In this document: positions 26,938 to 36,755 of the stretch, in pieces | How positions within the stretch are numbered: the first letter of the stretch is position 1 | How the letters are laid out: every line of letters begins with the position of its first letter | Assembly (NCBI GenBank): GCA_028283025.1 | Contig: JAPYNO010000009.1 | Coordinates: 1 to 53,868 of the forward strand | Direction: 5' to 3' | DNA length: 53,868 nucleotides | From: Pseudomonadales bacterium | GTDB taxonomy: Bacteria > Pseudomonadota > Gammaproteobacteria > Pseudomonadales > Azotimanducaceae | Made by a program: the position numbers and the translations under genes | The notes under the pieces: model-generated | Seen by the model: only the letters and a program-made list of their open reading frames with translations | Database searches by the model: none | Told to the model about the DNA's origin: nothing

Positions 26938-28275
26938 TTAAGTGCGACGAAGGCGCGAGCGCCCGTAGTTCTTCAAGTTGGCCTGCTCCATGAGACGCGC
27001 GTACTGGCCTGACATCAAGTGCGCTTGCACCTGCGCCATGAAGTCCATGGCGACCACGACCACGATCAGCAATGCAGTGCCGCCCAATTGGAAGGGCACA
27101 TTGAAGAACACGATCATAAATTCCGGCATCAAGCACACAAGCGTGACATAGAGTGCGCCGAATGTCGTCAATCGCGTGATGACATCGTCGATGTAGTTTG
27201 CCGTCTGTGCCCCCGGCCTGATGCCCGGCACATAGGCCCCTTGGCGTTTCAGATTATCCGCGACATCTTTGGGATCAAACACGATCGCGGTATAAAAGAA
27301 ACTGAAGAATATGATACCAGCGGCGAACATAAGAATGTAGGCTGGTTGTCCAGGCGAAAACACCAGCGCGATTTGCTGTAGCCACTCGAATCCTGGAGAT
27401 TGGCCAAACCAACTGGCGATTGAAGTCGGCGCCAGCAAGAGGCTAGAGGCAAAAATAGCCGGTATGACGCCGGCCATGTTGACTTTCAAAGGCAGGTGGC
27501 TCGTTTGACCCTGCGCCATGTGGCGCCCCTGCTGGCGGCGCGCATAGTTCACCGTAATTCGCCGCTGACCGCGTTCGATGAATACCACGAAGCCAACGAT
27601 GACAATTGCGAACATGCCGATGGCAAGCAGCGCGATGATATTGATGTCGCCTTGGCGCGACGCTTCAAAGGCTTGCCCAAGCGCCGCCGGGAAACCAGAC
27701 ACGATACCGGAGAAGATGAGCAGCGAAATACCGTTGCCGACACCGCGCTCAGTGATCTGCTCGCCAAGCCACATCATGAACATGGCACCTGTCACGAGTG
27801 TCAAAGTTGCTATGAAGAAGAATCCAAAGCCAGAAAAATAGCTCAATCCCTGACTCGACAAAGTGACCGATAGCGCCGAGCCCTGAATGAGCGACAGCAG
27901 CACTGTGCCGTAGCGCGTGTACTGCGAAATCTTGCGCCGACCGGCTTCGCCTTCTTTGCGAAGCTGCTGCAAGCGCGGGTCCATCATCGACAACAGGTTC
28001 ATGATGATGCTTGAGGTGATATACGGCACCACGCCGAGCGCAAGAATGCTCATGCGTTCGAGCGCGCCGCCCGAGAACATGTTGAAAAGATCAAGAATGC
28101 CGCCTTGCTGCGAGTCGAAAAGCTGCTGCAGGCGAACCGGGTCGATGCCGGGCACGGGGATGTGCGTGCCGATGCGATACACAAGTAGCGCGATGAACAC
28201 AAACAGCAGGCGACGACGGAGATCCACCATGGAACCTCCCGCCGGCCTTGACATGGATTGTGCAGTCGCGACCAT
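26938..28275 (-). CDS. secY: Protein translocase channel subunit SecY
   Basis: 445 residues with ten hydrophobic segments. It is the central pore of the SecYEG translocon in the inner membrane. Landmarks are the N-terminal RRRLLFVFIALLVYRIGTHI, IPVPGID, the plug-containing loop FNMFSGGALERMSILALGVV, the cytoplasmic loop ending NYARRQQGR, and PEDVADNL-like DPKDVADNLKRQGAYVPGIRPG. It starts 7 bases after rplO and is followed by rpmJ, the spc operon order. Length is normal. Confidence 0.99.
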   Translation of the reverse strand: MVATAQSMSRPAGGSMVDLRRRLLFVFIALLVYRIGTHIPVPGIDPVRLQQLFDSQQGGILDLFNMFSGGALERMSILALGVVPYITSSIIMNLLSMMDPRLQQLRKEGEAGRRKISQYTRYGTVLLSLIQGSALSVTLSSQGLSYFSGFGFFFIATLTLVTGAMFMMWLGEQITERGVGNGISLLIFSGIVSGFPAALGQAFEASRQGDINIIALLAIGMFAIVIVGFVVFIERGQRRITVNYARRQQGRHMAQGQTSHLPLKVNMAGVIPAIFASSLLLAPTSIASWFGQSPGFEWLQQIALVFSPGQPAYILMFAAGIIFFSFFYTAIVFDPKDVADNLKRQGAYVPGIRPGAQTANYIDDVITRLTTFGALYVTLVCLMPEFMIVFFNVPFQLGGTALLIVVVVAMDFMAQVQAHLMSGQYARLMEQANLKNYGRSRLRRT

Positions 28276-28282
28276 TGGACCT

Positions 28283-28714
28283 TCAGGTTTGCCGTTCGAG
28301 AGATTCGCGCGCGCCCTTGGTAAGGTGCACTTCGCCGTCCTCTGCCTTGACTTTCAAAGGCCGCTTGAGATCGCCTGATTTGATGATGCGAACTCTCGTC
28401 ACGTTCGAGGTGATGAGCCCAGCTTTTCGCAGGCTCTCAAGGCTCAGTTCGTCGCCTTCGATTTTACCCAGTTCACTCAAGCGCACCTCGGCCGTGGTGA
28501 GCGCTTTTCTGGAGCGAAAGCCGAACTTCGGCAATCTTTGTTGGATGGGAAGCTGGCCACCTTCAAAGCCGGGACGCACGCCCCCGCCTGAGCGAGCCTT
28601 CTGGCCTTTCATTCCGCGCCCTGCGGTCTTGCCGGTACCAGAGGCAGCACCGCGACCGAGACGCTTCTTGCTGCCCCGACTACCAACCGGAGGCTTGAGT
28701 TCATTCAAACGCAT
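28283..28714 (-). CDS. rplO: 50S ribosomal protein L15
   Basis: 143 residues. The glycine- and lysine-rich N-terminus GSRGSKKRLGRGAASGTGKT, GRGMKGQKARSGGGVRPGFEGGQ and RLPKFGFRSR are typical. The C-terminal globular part ends ESLERQT. L15 is a late-assembly protein in the core of the large subunit. It lies between rpmD and secY with short spacers. Nothing unusual. Confidence 0.98.
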   Translation of the reverse strand: MRLNELKPPVGSRGSKKRLGRGAASGTGKTAGRGMKGQKARSGGGVRPGFEGGQLPIQQRLPKFGFRSRKALTTAEVRLSELGKIEGDELSLESLRKAGLITSNVTRVRIIKSGDLKRPLKVKAEDGEVHLTKGARESLERQT

Positions 28715-28720
28715 AATCGC

Positions 28721-28954
28721 CTACCTCGTCTGCGCGCTAGAAGTTTCTTGAATTTCTTCCACGTCCAAGAGATAACGCACACGATTGACCATGCCGCGAA
28801 TTTCTGGACGATCCGGCAGGCGCACTTCATCGCCGATTCGCCGCAGACCGAGCCCAGCGACGCACGCACGGTGCTGCTGAGTACGCCGGTTGGTGCTTTT
28901 GCAGAGCCGAATGCGCAGCAGTGCCTGGGCTTTGTTGACCTTGCTCTTTGCCAT
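28721..28954 (-). CDS. rpmD: 50S ribosomal protein L30
   Basis: 77 residues, starting MAKSKVNKAQALLRIRLCKS, with the core ACVAGLGLRRIGDEVRLPD and EIRGMVNRVRYLLDVEE that is diagnostic for L30. The family is usually about 59 residues; this one has a longer N-terminal loop (STNRRTQQHR) and a tail (IQETSSAQTR). The ATG is 4 bases after the rpsE stop. Longer in-frame starts run inside rpsE and are rejected. Position between S5 and L15 fits the spc operon. Confidence 0.95.
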   Translation of the reverse strand: MAKSKVNKAQALLRIRLCKSTNRRTQQHRACVAGLGLRRIGDEVRLPDRPEIRGMVNRVRYLLDVEEIQETSSAQTR

Positions 28955-28958
28955 CTGC

Positions 28959-29570
28959 TTACTCTTCAATGGCATCCGATGCTTCGGATGCGTCGGATGC
29001 TTCTGTCGATGAGGTCTGTTCAGGCTCGACTTCGACTTCTGCTTTCGTCTTGGCATTGGAATCTTTTGTCGCTCGCAATTCCGCAAGTCGCTTGCCGCGC
29101 TTGGTCGCCACCTGTTCTGGTGAACGAATCTTACAGAGCGCCTTGATCGTCGCGCGCACAACATTGACCGGCGTGGTCGATCCGTAGCACTTGGCGAGGA
29201 CATTGCGCACGCCTGCCGCTTCGAGCACGGCGCGCATGGCGCCGCCCGCGATGACGCCGGTGCCTTGAGATGCTGGCTGCATGTAGACCTTGGAAGCGCC
29301 GTGACGCTCTTTGACTGCGTACCAAAGCGTGTCTCCATTCAGTTCAACAGGCTTGAGATTGCGTCGCGCGTTCTCCATCGCCTTGCTAATGGCAATCGGT
29401 ACTTCGCGCGCCTTGCCACGGCCGAATCCAACATTGCCATTGCCATCGCCAACAACGGTCAATGCGGTGAAGCCGAAGATCCTTCCGCCCTTGACCACCT
29501 TGGCCACACGATTGACTTGCACGAGCTTCTCGACCAAGCCTTCTTCAACGATTTCTTCCGCATATGCCAT
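28959..29570 (-). CDS. rpsE: 30S ribosomal protein S5
   Basis: 203 residues. The S5 double-stranded RNA-binding motif [34 protein letters not shown] and the C-terminal [21 protein letters not shown] and [17 protein letters not shown] are intact. The usual length is about 166 residues. The extra residues form an acidic, repetitive tail ([10 protein letters not shown], then [14 protein letters not shown]). S5 guards translational accuracy. The ATG giving MAYAEE was chosen over an upstream TTG three codons earlier. Confidence 0.97.
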   Translation of the reverse strand: MAYAEEIVEEGLVEKLVQVNRVAKVVKGGRIFGFTALTVVGDGNGNVGFGRGKAREVPIAISKAMENARRNLKPVELNGDTLWYAVKERHGASKVYMQPASQGTGVIAGGAMRAVLEAAGVRNVLAKCYGSTTPVNVVRATIKALCKIRSPEQVATKRGKRLAELRATKDSNAKTKAEVEVEPEQTSSTEASDASEASDAIEE

Positions 29571-29584
29571 GTCACTCAATGCCT

Positions 29585-29968
29585 CTAGAATTCAAGTCCA
29601 GCTTCTCGGGCCGCATCCGCAAGCGCTTTTACGCGCCCGTGATAGCGAAACCCTGACCGATCAAAGGCGACGCGCGCAATTGATTTTTCGCGTGCGCGCT
29701 CGGCGATTCTTTGACCCACGCTTTTCGCCGCTTCGATATTGCCACCAAACGCAACGCCTAGATCTTTTTCTAGGCTTGATGCCGCCGCGAGGACAGTACC
29801 GCCATCGCAGCTGATGAGCTGTGCATAGATGTGCTTTGGCGTGCGATGCACAGAGAGCCGAGTGACCCCCTGCTCGCGCATCACAAAGCGCGAGCGTCGA
29901 GCACGCCGCAGTCGACGCGCCTTGCCATTGGCTGGCTTGTATTTGAGAGTTTTGTGTGCAACGGACAT
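29585..29968 (-). CDS. rplR: 50S ribosomal protein L18
   Basis: 127 residues: a basic N-terminus ([17 protein letters not shown]), [17 protein letters not shown], a glycine-rich centre ([17 protein letters not shown]) and the C-terminal [26 protein letters not shown] pattern. L18 binds 5S rRNA and bridges it to 23S rRNA. The ATG chosen gives [10 protein letters not shown]; longer readings upstream overlap rplF in another frame. The N-terminal extension before the basic patch is slightly longer than in E. coli. Confidence 0.97.
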   Translation of the reverse strand: MSVAHKTLKYKPANGKARRLRRARRSRFVMREQGVTRLSVHRTPKHIYAQLISCDGGTVLAAASSLEKDLGVAFGGNIEAAKSVGQRIAERAREKSIARVAFDRSGFRYHGRVKALADAAREAGLEF

Positions 29969-29984
29969 GTCTATTTTGCCATAC

Positions 29985-30521
29985 CTACTTCTTCTTACCT
30001 TCCTTGCGCCGCACTTGCTCGCCAACATAGCGAACTCCTTTGCCTTTGTAGGGCTCGGGTGGCCGATAGGCGCGCAACTCTGCCGCCACTTGGCCAACGC
30101 GCTGCTTATCCGCACCGCGCACGACGATGCTCGTTTGCGTGGGCGTGTCAATGTTGATGCCCGCTGGCGGCTCATATTCAACTGGATGTGAAAACCCAAG
30201 CTGCATGACGAGCTTCTTGCCCTGCTTCGCCGCCCGGTAGCCAACGCCTTGCAACTCAAGCGTCTTCTCAAAGCCGTCGGTGACACCCGTCACCATGCCG
30301 CTGATCAGCGAACGAACAGTGCCAGCAAGCGCTCGCGCTGTGCGGCTCGCGCCAGCGGGCGCAATGCGCGCCTCACCGTCTTGCACCTGCACATCGACAT
30401 ACTCGTGCGAGACCGCTTGGCGTAGCTCGCCACCCGGGCCTTTGACGAATACCTCGTCTGTAGAGGCATCAACAGACACCCCTTGCGGAATCTTCACCGG
30501 CATCTTTGCGATTCGAGACAT
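29985..30521 (-). CDS. rplF: 50S ribosomal protein L6
   Basis: 178 residues: [17 protein letters not shown] at the start, the first repeat domain with [29 protein letters not shown] in the centre and the C-terminal signature [22 protein letters not shown]6 lies near the GTPase-associated centre. The start giving MSRIAK was chosen; an in-frame start ten codons upstream reaches into the spacer after rpsH and does not match the family. Normal length. Confidence 0.98.
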   Translation of the reverse strand: MSRIAKMPVKIPQGVSVDASTDEVFVKGPGGELRQAVSHEYVDVQVQDGEARIAPAGASRTARALAGTVRSLISGMVTGVTDGFEKTLELQGVGYRAAKQGKKLVMQLGFSHPVEYEPPAGINIDTPTQTSIVVRGADKQRVGQVAAELRAYRPPEPYKGKGVRYVGEQVRRKEGKKK

Positions 30522-30535
30522 GCTCCTTCTCTCCT

Positions 30536-30928
30536 CTAGAAAACCGTACACACGACTTCGCCGCCAACGCCCAAGCGCCGCGCGTTCATGTCGGTCATCA
30601 CGCCTTTCGATGTGCTCACAAGCGCTACGCCAAGGCCGCTGCGCACAAAGGGAAGGCTATCTCGCCCGCGGTAGATGCGCAGCCCAGGTCGGCTTTGGCG
30701 CTTGATCTCCTCAATCACCGGCCGACCTTCGTGGTAGCGAAGCTCAATAGTCAGTTGCGGCTTGATATCGTCACTGACATGAAAATCGCCCACATACCCT
30801 TCTTCCTTGAGCACCTTGGTCATCGCTAGCTTCATGCGCGATGAGGGCATGGACACCTGCACATGGCCCGCGCTCTGCGCGTTGCGAATGCGCGTCAAAT
30901 AGTCGGCGATGGGGTCTTGCATACTCAT
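30536..30928 (-). CDS. rpsH: 30S ribosomal protein S8
   Basis: 130 residues: [35 protein letters not shown] in the N-terminal half, and the S8 signature [20 protein letters not shown] with GGEVVCTVF at the end. S8 is a primary 16S rRNA binder and, in E. coli, the translational repressor of the spc operon. Two in-frame ATGs two codons apart are possible starts. Order S14-S8-L6 is conserved. Confidence 0.98.
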   Translation of the reverse strand: MSMQDPIADYLTRIRNAQSAGHVQVSMPSSRMKLAMTKVLKEEGYVGDFHVSDDIKPQLTIELRYHEGRPVIEEIKRQSRPGLRIYRGRDSLPFVRSGLGVALVSTSKGVMTDMNARRLGVGGEVVCTVF

Positions 30929-30942
30929 CTAAACACTCCGAA

Positions 30943-31248
30943 CTACCAACTCGACTTCACGAGCCCCGGCACATCGCCGCGCATGGCCGCTTCCCGAAGC
31001 TTGGTGCGGCCGAGGCCGAAGCGGCGATACACCGCACGCGGGCGGCCTGTTTGTCCGCAGCGGGTTCTGAGCCGCACGGGACTTGCGTTCCTTGGCAGTT
31101 GCTGCAGCTCGAAACTCGCCGCCATGACTTCTTCAAGCGGCTTCGAGCGATCACTGATGATCGCTTTGAGCGCTGTGCGCCGCTCTTGGTACTTGGCGAC
31201 CGTGCGCTCGCGTTTGCGCTCACGTGCAACCATTGATTTCTTCGCCAT
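30943..31248 (-). CDS. rpsN: 30S ribosomal protein S14, zinc-free type
   Basis: 101 residues: [20 protein letters not shown], a helical middle and the conserved C-terminal RNA-binding part [21 protein letters not shown], then [18 protein letters not shown]. The four-cysteine zinc motif of the short form is absent; this is the 101-residue form common in proteobacteria. It lies between rplE and rpsH with short spacers. Confidence 0.98.
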   Translation of the reverse strand: MAKKSMVARERKRERTVAKYQERRTALKAIISDRSKPLEEVMAASFELQQLPRNASPVRLRTRCGQTGRPRAVYRRFGLGRTKLREAAMRGDVPGLVKSSW

Positions 31249-31282
31249 TGATGCCTCTCGTTACTCTGCTCGTTCGTTGAAC

Positions 31283-31891
31283 TTAATCGCGAATCGGGAA
31301 TTTGAGGGCGCGCAGCAGGGCGAGCCCTTGCGCATCGTTGTTCGCCGAGGTGGTGATCGTGATGTCGAGGCCGCGAATGCGGTCGATCTTGTCGTAGTCG
31401 ATCTCTGGAAACACGATCTGTTCGGCAAGCCCCATGGAAAAGTTGCCCTGCCCGTCCATCGAGCGTGGATTTAAGCCACGAAAATCGCGCACCCTCGGGA
31501 TGGCAATGCTCACCAAGCGATCAAGGAACTCGTACATGCGCTGTGCTCGCAGCGTCACCTTGCAACCAAGTGACATGCCTTCGCGAATCTTGAAGCCCGC
31601 TTCGGACTTACGCGCGCGCGTGACCGTTGGCTGCTGCCCGGTGATCTGGCGCAAGTCACGCATTGCGTTGTCAAGGACGTTGCGGTCTTCCGATTTGCCT
31701 TCTCGGCCTGCTTGCTTGGCATTGGCATTCAGCTTCGCCCCCGGTTGGCCGGTTGGCTTGACGACGCCCATATTGATGGTGACTTTTTCGATGCGAGGCA
31801 CCGCCATGAGATTGGTGAGACCGAGCGCTTTCGCGAGTTCGGGTCGCACCTCGTTCACATAGCGCTCGCGCATGCCTGTAGAACTTGCCAT
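31283..31891 (-). CDS. rplE: 50S ribosomal protein L5 with an internal insertion
   Basis: 202 residues. Family landmarks are [68 protein letters not shown] and [12 protein letters not shown]5 binds 5S rRNA and contacts P-site tRNA. The protein is about 23 residues longer than the 179-residue E. coli form. The excess is a basic, low-complexity stretch at about residues 45-68 ([18 protein letters not shown]), between the first strand and [10 protein letters not shown]. The frame is maintained and no conserved block is lost. A longer reading upstream overlaps rplX and was rejected. Confidence 0.96.
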   Translation of the reverse strand: MASSTGMRERYVNEVRPELAKALGLTNLMAVPRIEKVTINMGVVKPTGQPGAKLNANAKQAGREGKSEDRNVLDNAMRDLRQITGQQPTVTRARKSEAGFKIREGMSLGCKVTLRAQRMYEFLDRLVSIAIPRVRDFRGLNPRSMDGQGNFSMGLAEQIVFPEIDYDKIDRIRGLDITITTSANNDAQGLALLRALKFPIRD

Positions 31892-31904
31892 GATGCTTTC
31901 CGAT

Positions 31905-32237
31905 TTACGCGCTGTCAGGCACGAGCGTGCCTGTAGATTTGAAAAAGCGCACCTTGCTTCCATCGTCTTCGGTGCGAATACCAACTCGGTCACCGCCACC
32001 TGACTCACCTCGGTCAGGATTCCACAGCGCTAAATTAGAGAGGTGGATCGGTGACTCCTTGCTCACCCTGCCACCTTCCTCCATCGCTTGCGGATCAGGC
32101 CGCACATGCTTTGTGACCATGTTGACGCCCGAAACGAGCGCGCGACCGCCTTTGCGAAAGGCCGTGATGCGACCGGTGCGACCCCGGTCGCGACCAGCGA
32201 TCACCACCACCTCGTCATTGAGCCTGAGCTTGTTCAT
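31905..32237 (-). CDS. rplX: 50S ribosomal protein L24
   Basis: 110 residues with a KOW motif at the start ([20 protein letters not shown]), then [20 protein letters not shown] and [15 protein letters not shown], which are diagnostic. L24 is an assembly initiator of the large subunit. It begins 2 bases after rplN and is followed by rplE after 13 bases. Length is close to the usual 104. Confidence 0.98.
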   Translation of the reverse strand: MNKLRLNDEVVVIAGRDRGRTGRITAFRKGGRALVSGVNMVTKHVRPDPQAMEEGGRVSKESPIHLSNLALWNPDRGESGGGDRVGIRTEDDGSKVRFFKSTGTLVPDSA

Positions 32238-32239
32238 CT

Positions 32240-32608
32240 CTAGATGACTTCCGGTGCTAAGGAGACAATGCGCATGAACCGCTCGCTGCGAAGTTCGCGC
32301 GTCACCGGCCCGAAAATGCGCGTGCCGATAGGCTGGAACTGATTGTTGAGCAGCACAGCGGCATTCTCGTCAAAGCGGATGCGCGAACCATCTGGGCGAC
32401 GGACACCCTGCCCAGAGCGCACCACCACGGCGTTGACAACATCGCCTTTGGAGACGCGGCCGCGCGGCACGGCTTCCTTCACTGCCACCTTAATGACATC
32501 GCCAATATTGGCGTAGCGACGGCGCGAGCCGCCGAGCACCTTGATGCACTGCACACGGCGCGCGCCGCTGTTATCAGCGATCTCAAGCATTGTTTCTGTC
32601 TGAATCAT
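32240..32608 (-). CDS. rplN: 50S ribosomal protein L14
   Basis: 122 residues: [55 protein letters not shown] and the end [13 protein letters not shown]14 lies at the subunit interface. It is the first gene of the spc segment, 33 bases downstream of rpsQ. Length and sequence are textbook for the family. Confidence 0.99.
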   Translation of the reverse strand: MIQTETMLEIADNSGARRVQCIKVLGGSRRRYANIGDVIKVAVKEAVPRGRVSKGDVVNAVVVRSGQGVRRPDGSRIRFDENAAVLLNNQFQPIGTRIFGPVTRELRSERFMRIVSLAPEVI

Positions 32609-32641
32609 TCTGTTCGTCCCGGCCTATTGCGCTTGACCTGC

Positions 32642-32911
32642 TTATCCTTGACCTGCTTCTACGACCGCATCGAGCACCCAAGACTTGGTTTTGGAAATCG
32701 GCCGTGACTGACGCACGCGCACAAGATCGCCAAGCTTGGCCTCATTGCGCTCGTCATGCGCATGCAGCTTTGACGAGCGACGTATGTACTTGCCGTAGAC
32801 GGGATGCTTCACACGACGCTCGATCAATACGCCGATTGACTTATCGCGCTTGTCGCTCACCACACGCCCGGTCAGGGTATTGTGGCGTTTGCCAGCATCT
32901 TGATCGCTCAC
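32642..32911 (-). CDS. rpsQ: 30S ribosomal protein S17
   Basis: 89 residues: [40 protein letters not shown] and [20 protein letters not shown] followed by [15 protein letters not shown]17 is a primary 16S rRNA binder with an OB-fold. Its ATG overlaps the rpmC stop (ATGA). It is the last gene of the S10 segment as in E. coli. Confidence 0.98.
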   Translation of the reverse strand: MSDQDAGKRHNTLTGRVVSDKRDKSIGVLIERRVKHPVYGKYIRRSSKLHAHDERNEAKLGDLVRVRQSRPISKTKSWVLDAVVEAGQG

Positions 32912-33129
32912 TTGTCTGCGCCTCCTATTGCGTGTGGCTGCTGCTCACGCTCGCTCAGCAGCGTCTTGATGCGGGCGATGTCGCGCCGCGTTTCGCGCAG
33001 AAGGTGCGGCTGACCAAGCTGGTCGCTTGCCTTTTGCATGCGCAGGTTAAAGCTCGAACGGCGCAGCTTGACGAGGTTCTCGCGAAGCTCTTCGGTCGAT
33101 TGGGTACGATATTCTGAAGCGGCTGTCAT
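32908..33129 (-). CDS. rpmC: 50S ribosomal protein L29
   Basis: 73 residues: [38 protein letters not shown] and a second helix with [17 protein letters not shown], the L29 two-helix hairpin. L29 sits at the tunnel exit next to L23. The ATG 17 bases after the rplP stop gives the family N-terminus; a longer reading upstream overlaps rplP. A short tail (PHAIGGADK) follows the conserved part. Confidence 0.96.
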   Translation of the reverse strand: MTAASEYRTQSTEELRENLVKLRRSSFNLRMQKASDQLGQPHLLRETRRDIARIKTLLSEREQQPHAIGGADK

Positions 33130-33145
33130 TGCATGTCCCTCAAGC

Positions 33146-33559
33146 TCACATCGCACCGCGCTTGGTAAATGCGGTCTTGACGGGGAGCTTGCTCGCGGCG
33201 AGCGCAAAAGCCTCACGCGCGACTGCCTCACCAACGCCTTCCATCTCGTAGAGCATGCGTCCGGGCTGAATCTGCGCCACCCAGTATTCAACGCTGCCCT
33301 TGCCCTTGCCTTGGCGCACTTCGAGCGGCTTCTTGGTGATGGGCTTGTCCGGGAAGACACGAATCCACACCTTGCCGCCGCGACGAATGTGGCGCGTCAT
33401 CGCCCGCCGGCCAGCTTCGATCTGGCGCGCTGTCAGGCGGCCGCGCGAGGTCGAGCGCAGCCCGAACTCGCCAAAGCTGACACGGTTGCCGCGCTGCGCC
33501 AAGCCGCGGTTGCGACCTGTCTGCTGTTTGCGGTACTTGGTTCTTTTCGGTTGCAGCAT
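33146..33559 (-). CDS. rplP: 50S ribosomal protein L16
   Basis: 137 residues: [59 protein letters not shown] and [21 protein letters not shown]16 lies near the A-site of the peptidyl transferase centre. It follows rpsC after 39 bases. Length and motifs are normal. Confidence 0.99.
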   Translation of the reverse strand: MLQPKRTKYRKQQTGRNRGLAQRGNRVSFGEFGLRSTSRGRLTARQIEAGRRAMTRHIRRGGKVWIRVFPDKPITKKPLEVRQGKGKGSVEYWVAQIQPGRMLYEMEGVGEAVAREAFALAASKLPVKTAFTKRGAM

Positions 33560-33598
33560 GATGGATTACTTTGATTTCAAGTAGTTAGTTGCCAGCGC

Positions 33599-34264
33599 TT
33601 AGTTGCCAGCACTCGCTTGCAAAGGCTCGTCGCCGATGATTTCACCCTTGAAGATCCAGACCTTGACACCGAGTACACCTGTGTTGGTGTGCGCTTGCAG
33701 CGAGGCATAGTCAATATCAGCACGCAGCGTGTGCAAGGGCACGCGGCCTTCGTGGTAGACCTCGGCGCGGGCGATGTCCACACCGCCAAGGCGACCCGCC
33801 ACGCGCACCTTGATGCCTTCGGCACCGAGGCGCATAGCATTGCGAACAGCGCGCCGCATGACACGACGAAACTGCGCACGACGCTCAAGCTGCTGGGCAA
33901 TGCTTTGTGCGACCAATTGCGCGTCGATCTCCGGCTTGCGTATTTCGCGAATACTGATCGTCACTTGCAGGCCGGTGAGCGCATTGAGCTCTTCGCGCAA
34001 GCGCTCGACATCCTCGCCTTTCTTGCCAATGACGATGCCAGGCCTCGCCGTATGAATGGTGATGCGGGCAGTATCCTTGGTGCGCTCGATGTCGATACGG
34101 CTCACGGATGCCTCGGCAAGGCGCTCGTGGCTTTGCAAAAACTCGCGCACCTCCATGTCGGACAGCAGGTACTTCGCATAGGTCGCCTTGTCGGCGTACC
34201 ACACGGACGTGTGATCCTTGACGATGCCAAGCCGCATTCCGATTGGATGTACTTTCTGTCCCAT
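33599..34264 (-). CDS. rpsC: 30S ribosomal protein S3
   Basis: 221 residues: [20 protein letters not shown] at the start, a KH domain with [36 protein letters not shown] in the centre and [20 protein letters not shown] followed by [17 protein letters not shown]3 lines the mRNA entry tunnel. It is slightly shorter than the E. coli protein (233), with a short tail after the C-terminal domain. It lies between rplV and rplP. Confidence 0.99.
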   Translation of the reverse strand: MGQKVHPIGMRLGIVKDHTSVWYADKATYAKYLLSDMEVREFLQSHERLAEASVSRIDIERTKDTARITIHTARPGIVIGKKGEDVERLREELNALTGLQVTISIREIRKPEIDAQLVAQSIAQQLERRAQFRRVMRRAVRNAMRLGAEGIKVRVAGRLGGVDIARAEVYHEGRVPLHTLRADIDYASLQAHTNTGVLGVKVWIFKGEIIGDEPLQASAGN

Positions 34265-34289
34265 GGCGAGTTCTCGTTGCTCCTGTTCG

Positions 34290-34625
34290 TTAGGCTTCAG
34301 ACAAGGCTAAGGAGATATGGCTACCGCGCTTGACGATGCGGTTGGCGCGTCCGCGAGCGCGCGCACGCACACGCTTCAATCGCATGCCTTCGTTGACGCA
34401 CACTTCGGATACGATCAGCTCATCCACATCGGCACCAAAATTGTGCTCCGCATTGGCAATCGCCGATTCAAGCAGGGTGCGCAGAATCTTGGCGCCAGCC
34501 TGCGGACTGAATTGCAAGGTGGCGAGTGCTTCTTCAACAGGTCTGCCGCGAACAAGGTCTGCGAGGAGCCGCACCTTCGTTGGCGAAATTCGCTGCTTGT
34601 TGGCGTGTGCGCTATACGTACCCAT
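34290..34625 (-). CDS. rplV: 50S ribosomal protein L22
   Basis: 111 residues: [58 protein letters not shown] and the extended hairpin [20 protein letters not shown] that reaches into the exit tunnel. It starts 2 bases after the rpsS stop. Length is normal (110 in E. coli). Confidence 0.99.
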   Translation of the reverse strand: MGTYSAHANKQRISPTKVRLLADLVRGRPVEEALATLQFSPQAGAKILRTLLESAIANAEHNFGADVDELIVSEVCVNEGMRLKRVRARARGRANRIVKRGSHISLALSEA

Positions 34626-34627
34626 CG

Positions 34628-34903
34628 CTATCGCCTCGCCTTGCGGTCAGCCGCATGCCCGCGAAAAGTGCGCGTGATGGCAAATTCACCAAGCTTGTGG
34701 CCGACCATTTCTTCGGTGATGAAAAGTGGAATATGCGCACGGCCGTTATGCACGGAAATGGTCAAGCCGACCATGTCGGGGATGATCATCGAACGCCGCG
34801 ACCAAGTCTTGATCGGTCGCTTGCTGCGTTCTTCATTAGCCTTTCGCACCTTGGCGATCAGGTGGTGGTCAACAAAAGGACCTTTGCGTAGCGAACGTGG
34901 CAT
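34628..34903 (-). CDS. rpsS: 30S ribosomal protein S19
   Basis: 91 residues: [60 protein letters not shown]19 forms the small-subunit head with S13. It lies between rplB (47 bases upstream) and rplV. Length and motifs are normal. Confidence 0.99.
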   Translation of the reverse strand: MPRSLRKGPFVDHHLIAKVRKANEERSKRPIKTWSRRSMIIPDMVGLTISVHNGRAHIPLFITEEMVGHKLGEFAITRTFRGHAADRKARR

Positions 34904-34950
34904 GGCTCTCTTCTCTTTTCTCTTCTCTTAACTGCGTTCTTATGAGCGAA

Positions 34951-35781
34951 CTACTTGCGCCGGTGCCTGCGCCTGACAATCATCTTGTCCGAACGCTTGT
35001 TCTTGCGCGTACGGAAGCCCTTGGTGGGCTGACCACTCGGCGACACCGGATGGCGACCGCCAGACGTTTTGCCTTCGCCGCCGCCATGTGGATGGTCCAC
35101 CGGGTTCATGGCGACGCCGCGCACTGTCGGACGGCGTCCGCGCCAACGCGCGGCGCCCGCTTTGCCGAGCGATACGAGATTGTGCTCAGCATTGCCGACT
35201 TCACCAATAGTCGCCCGGCACGCCGCATGAACACGACGCATTTCAGTCGATCGCAAACGCAGCGTCACGAGCTCGCCTTCGCGCGCCATGACTTGCGCCG
35301 AAGTGCCGGCACTGCGGGCGATCTGCGCACCCTTACCGGGCTTGAGCTCAATGCAATGCACCGTGCTACCAACAGGAATGTTCTTGAGCGGCAGCGCATT
35401 GCCCGCCGCAATCGGCGCTGAGGCGCCCGACTGAACTGGGTCGCCTTTGGCAACGCCACGCGGCGCGACGATATATCTGTACTCCCCATCAACATACTTC
35501 AGCAGCGCAATATTGGCGCTGCGATTGGGGTCGTATTCGATGCGCGCAACCTGTGCCGTAATGCCATCTTTATTGCGCTTCCAGTCGATCATGCGATAGC
35601 GCTGCTTGTGCCCGCCGCCACGATGGCGCGTGGTGATTCGGCCTTGATTGTTGCGTGCGCCGGTACGCTTTGCAGGCGCGGTCAGCCCTTTCGCCGGCCC
35701 GCCTTTATGCAAGCCGGGGGTGACGACACGCGAGGCGAATCGGCGGCCTGGGGAGGTGGGTTTTGATCTCACAATGGGCAT
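34951..35781 (-). CDS. rplB: 50S ribosomal protein L2
   Basis: 276 residues: an N-terminal [29 protein letters not shown], then [20 protein letters not shown]. The C-terminal catalytic-site neighbourhood is [20 protein letters not shown] and [18 protein letters not shown], including the His implicated in peptidyl transfer. It starts 3 bases downstream of rplW. Length is normal (273 in E. coli). Confidence 0.99.
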   Translation of the reverse strand: MPIVRSKPTSPGRRFASRVVTPGLHKGGPAKGLTAPAKRTGARNNQGRITTRHRGGGHKQRYRMIDWKRNKDGITAQVARIEYDPNRSANIALLKYVDGEYRYIVAPRGVAKGDPVQSGASAPIAAGNALPLKNIPVGSTVHCIELKPGKGAQIARSAGTSAQVMAREGELVTLRLRSTEMRRVHAACRATIGEVGNAEHNLVSLGKAGAARWRGRRPTVRGVAMNPVDHPHGGGEGKTSGGRHPVSPSGQPTKGFRTRKNKRSDKMIVRRRHRRK

Positions 35782-35784
35782 TTT

Positions 35785-36120
35785 CTATCCAACCGACAAG
35801 AAATCGATGTCTTGACCTTCGGCGATCTTGACGTAGGCCTTTTTCCACGAGGCTTGGCGATGCGGCTTGCGGCGGCCAAATCCGCCCTTCAGCTTGCCTT
35901 TCACATGCAGGGTGGTGACGCCAAGCACCTCGACTTTGAAAATCTCCTCGACCGCCCGCGCAATTTCCTTCTTGGTCGCATCCTTGGCGACGCGAAATAC
36001 GTATTGGCGAGATTCATCGGCGATGCGCGTCGCCTTTTCGGTGATATGAGGAGCGCGCAGCACTTCGTACTTACGTTCTTCGCGCGCAGTTTTCAAGGCG
36101 GACACGGCGGCAGCGCTCAT
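35785..36120 (-). CDS. rplW: 50S ribosomal protein L23
   Basis: 111 residues: VLRAPHITEKATRIADE, YVFRVAKDATKKEIARAVEE, VTTLHVKGKLKGGFGRRKPH and the C-terminal KKAYVKIAEGQDIDF. L23 is the docking site for SRP and trigger factor at the tunnel exit. The N-terminal extension (SAAAVSALKTAREERK) is about ten residues longer than in E. coli. The ATG overlaps the rplD stop (ATGA). Confidence 0.98.
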   Translation of the reverse strand: MSAAAVSALKTAREERKYEVLRAPHITEKATRIADESRQYVFRVAKDATKKEIARAVEEIFKVEVLGVTTLHVKGKLKGGFGRRKPHRQASWKKAYVKIAEGQDIDFLSVG

Positions 36121-36743
36121 GACAGCATCTCCTCGATGAGGCGCAGCGCAGGCTCCGTCATCAGCACCGACTCGTGCGAGAGCAGCGCTACAGGATTGAT
36201 TTCACGTGCTTCAAACACCGCCACATGGGGAAGGTTACGCGCCGCGAGAATCAAGTTCGCGCCCGGGTCGTGATGCACAATCAGCGGACGAGTCACATCA
36301 AGTGATGCGAGCAGGCTGACAAGAGCGCACGTCTTTGGCGCTTGCAAGGCCAAATCATCAACGATGGTCAGCCGCTCGGAGCGATGCAATTCCGACAAGA
36401 TGGAACGCATGGCGCCGCGGTACATCTTGCGATTCACCTTTTGCGAGTAATCTCTTGGGCGGGCGGCAAAGGTGACACCGCCACCGCGCCAAATTGGGCT
36501 GCGAATGGTACCCGCACGGGCGCGTCCAAGCCGCTTTTGCCGCCACGGCTTACGCCCACCGCCGCGTGCATCGGAGCGACTCTTCTGCTGCACACTCCCT
36601 TGTCGCGCGCCCGCAAGGTGCGCCACCACCACCTGATGCACGAGGCTCTGCTGATACTCGCGCGCAAAAGCAGCATCCTTGACCTGTATCGCCCGCTGCT
36701 CAGCGGATTGCTCCGTTGCCAGCGATTTCACTGCGAATTCCAT
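36117..36743 (-). CDS. rplD: 50S ribosomal protein L4
   Basis: 208 residues: FAREYQQSLVHQVVVAHLAG, ARQGSVQQKSRSDARGGGRK, PWRQKRLGRARAGTIRSPIW and the globular C-terminal half ending LIEEMLS. The long loop lines the exit tunnel. In E. coli L4 also represses the S10 operon by acting on the rpsJ leader; whether the leader here is a target is untested. It starts 12 bases downstream of rplC. Confidence 0.98.
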   Translation of the reverse strand: MEFAVKSLATEQSAEQRAIQVKDAAFAREYQQSLVHQVVVAHLAGARQGSVQQKSRSDARGGGRKPWRQKRLGRARAGTIRSPIWRGGGVTFAARPRDYSQKVNRKMYRGAMRSILSELHRSERLTIVDDLALQAPKTCALVSLLASLDVTRPLIVHHDPGANLILAARNLPHVAVFEAREINPVALLSHESVLMTEPALRLIEEMLS

Positions 36744-36755
36744 GGGGCGCGCCTG

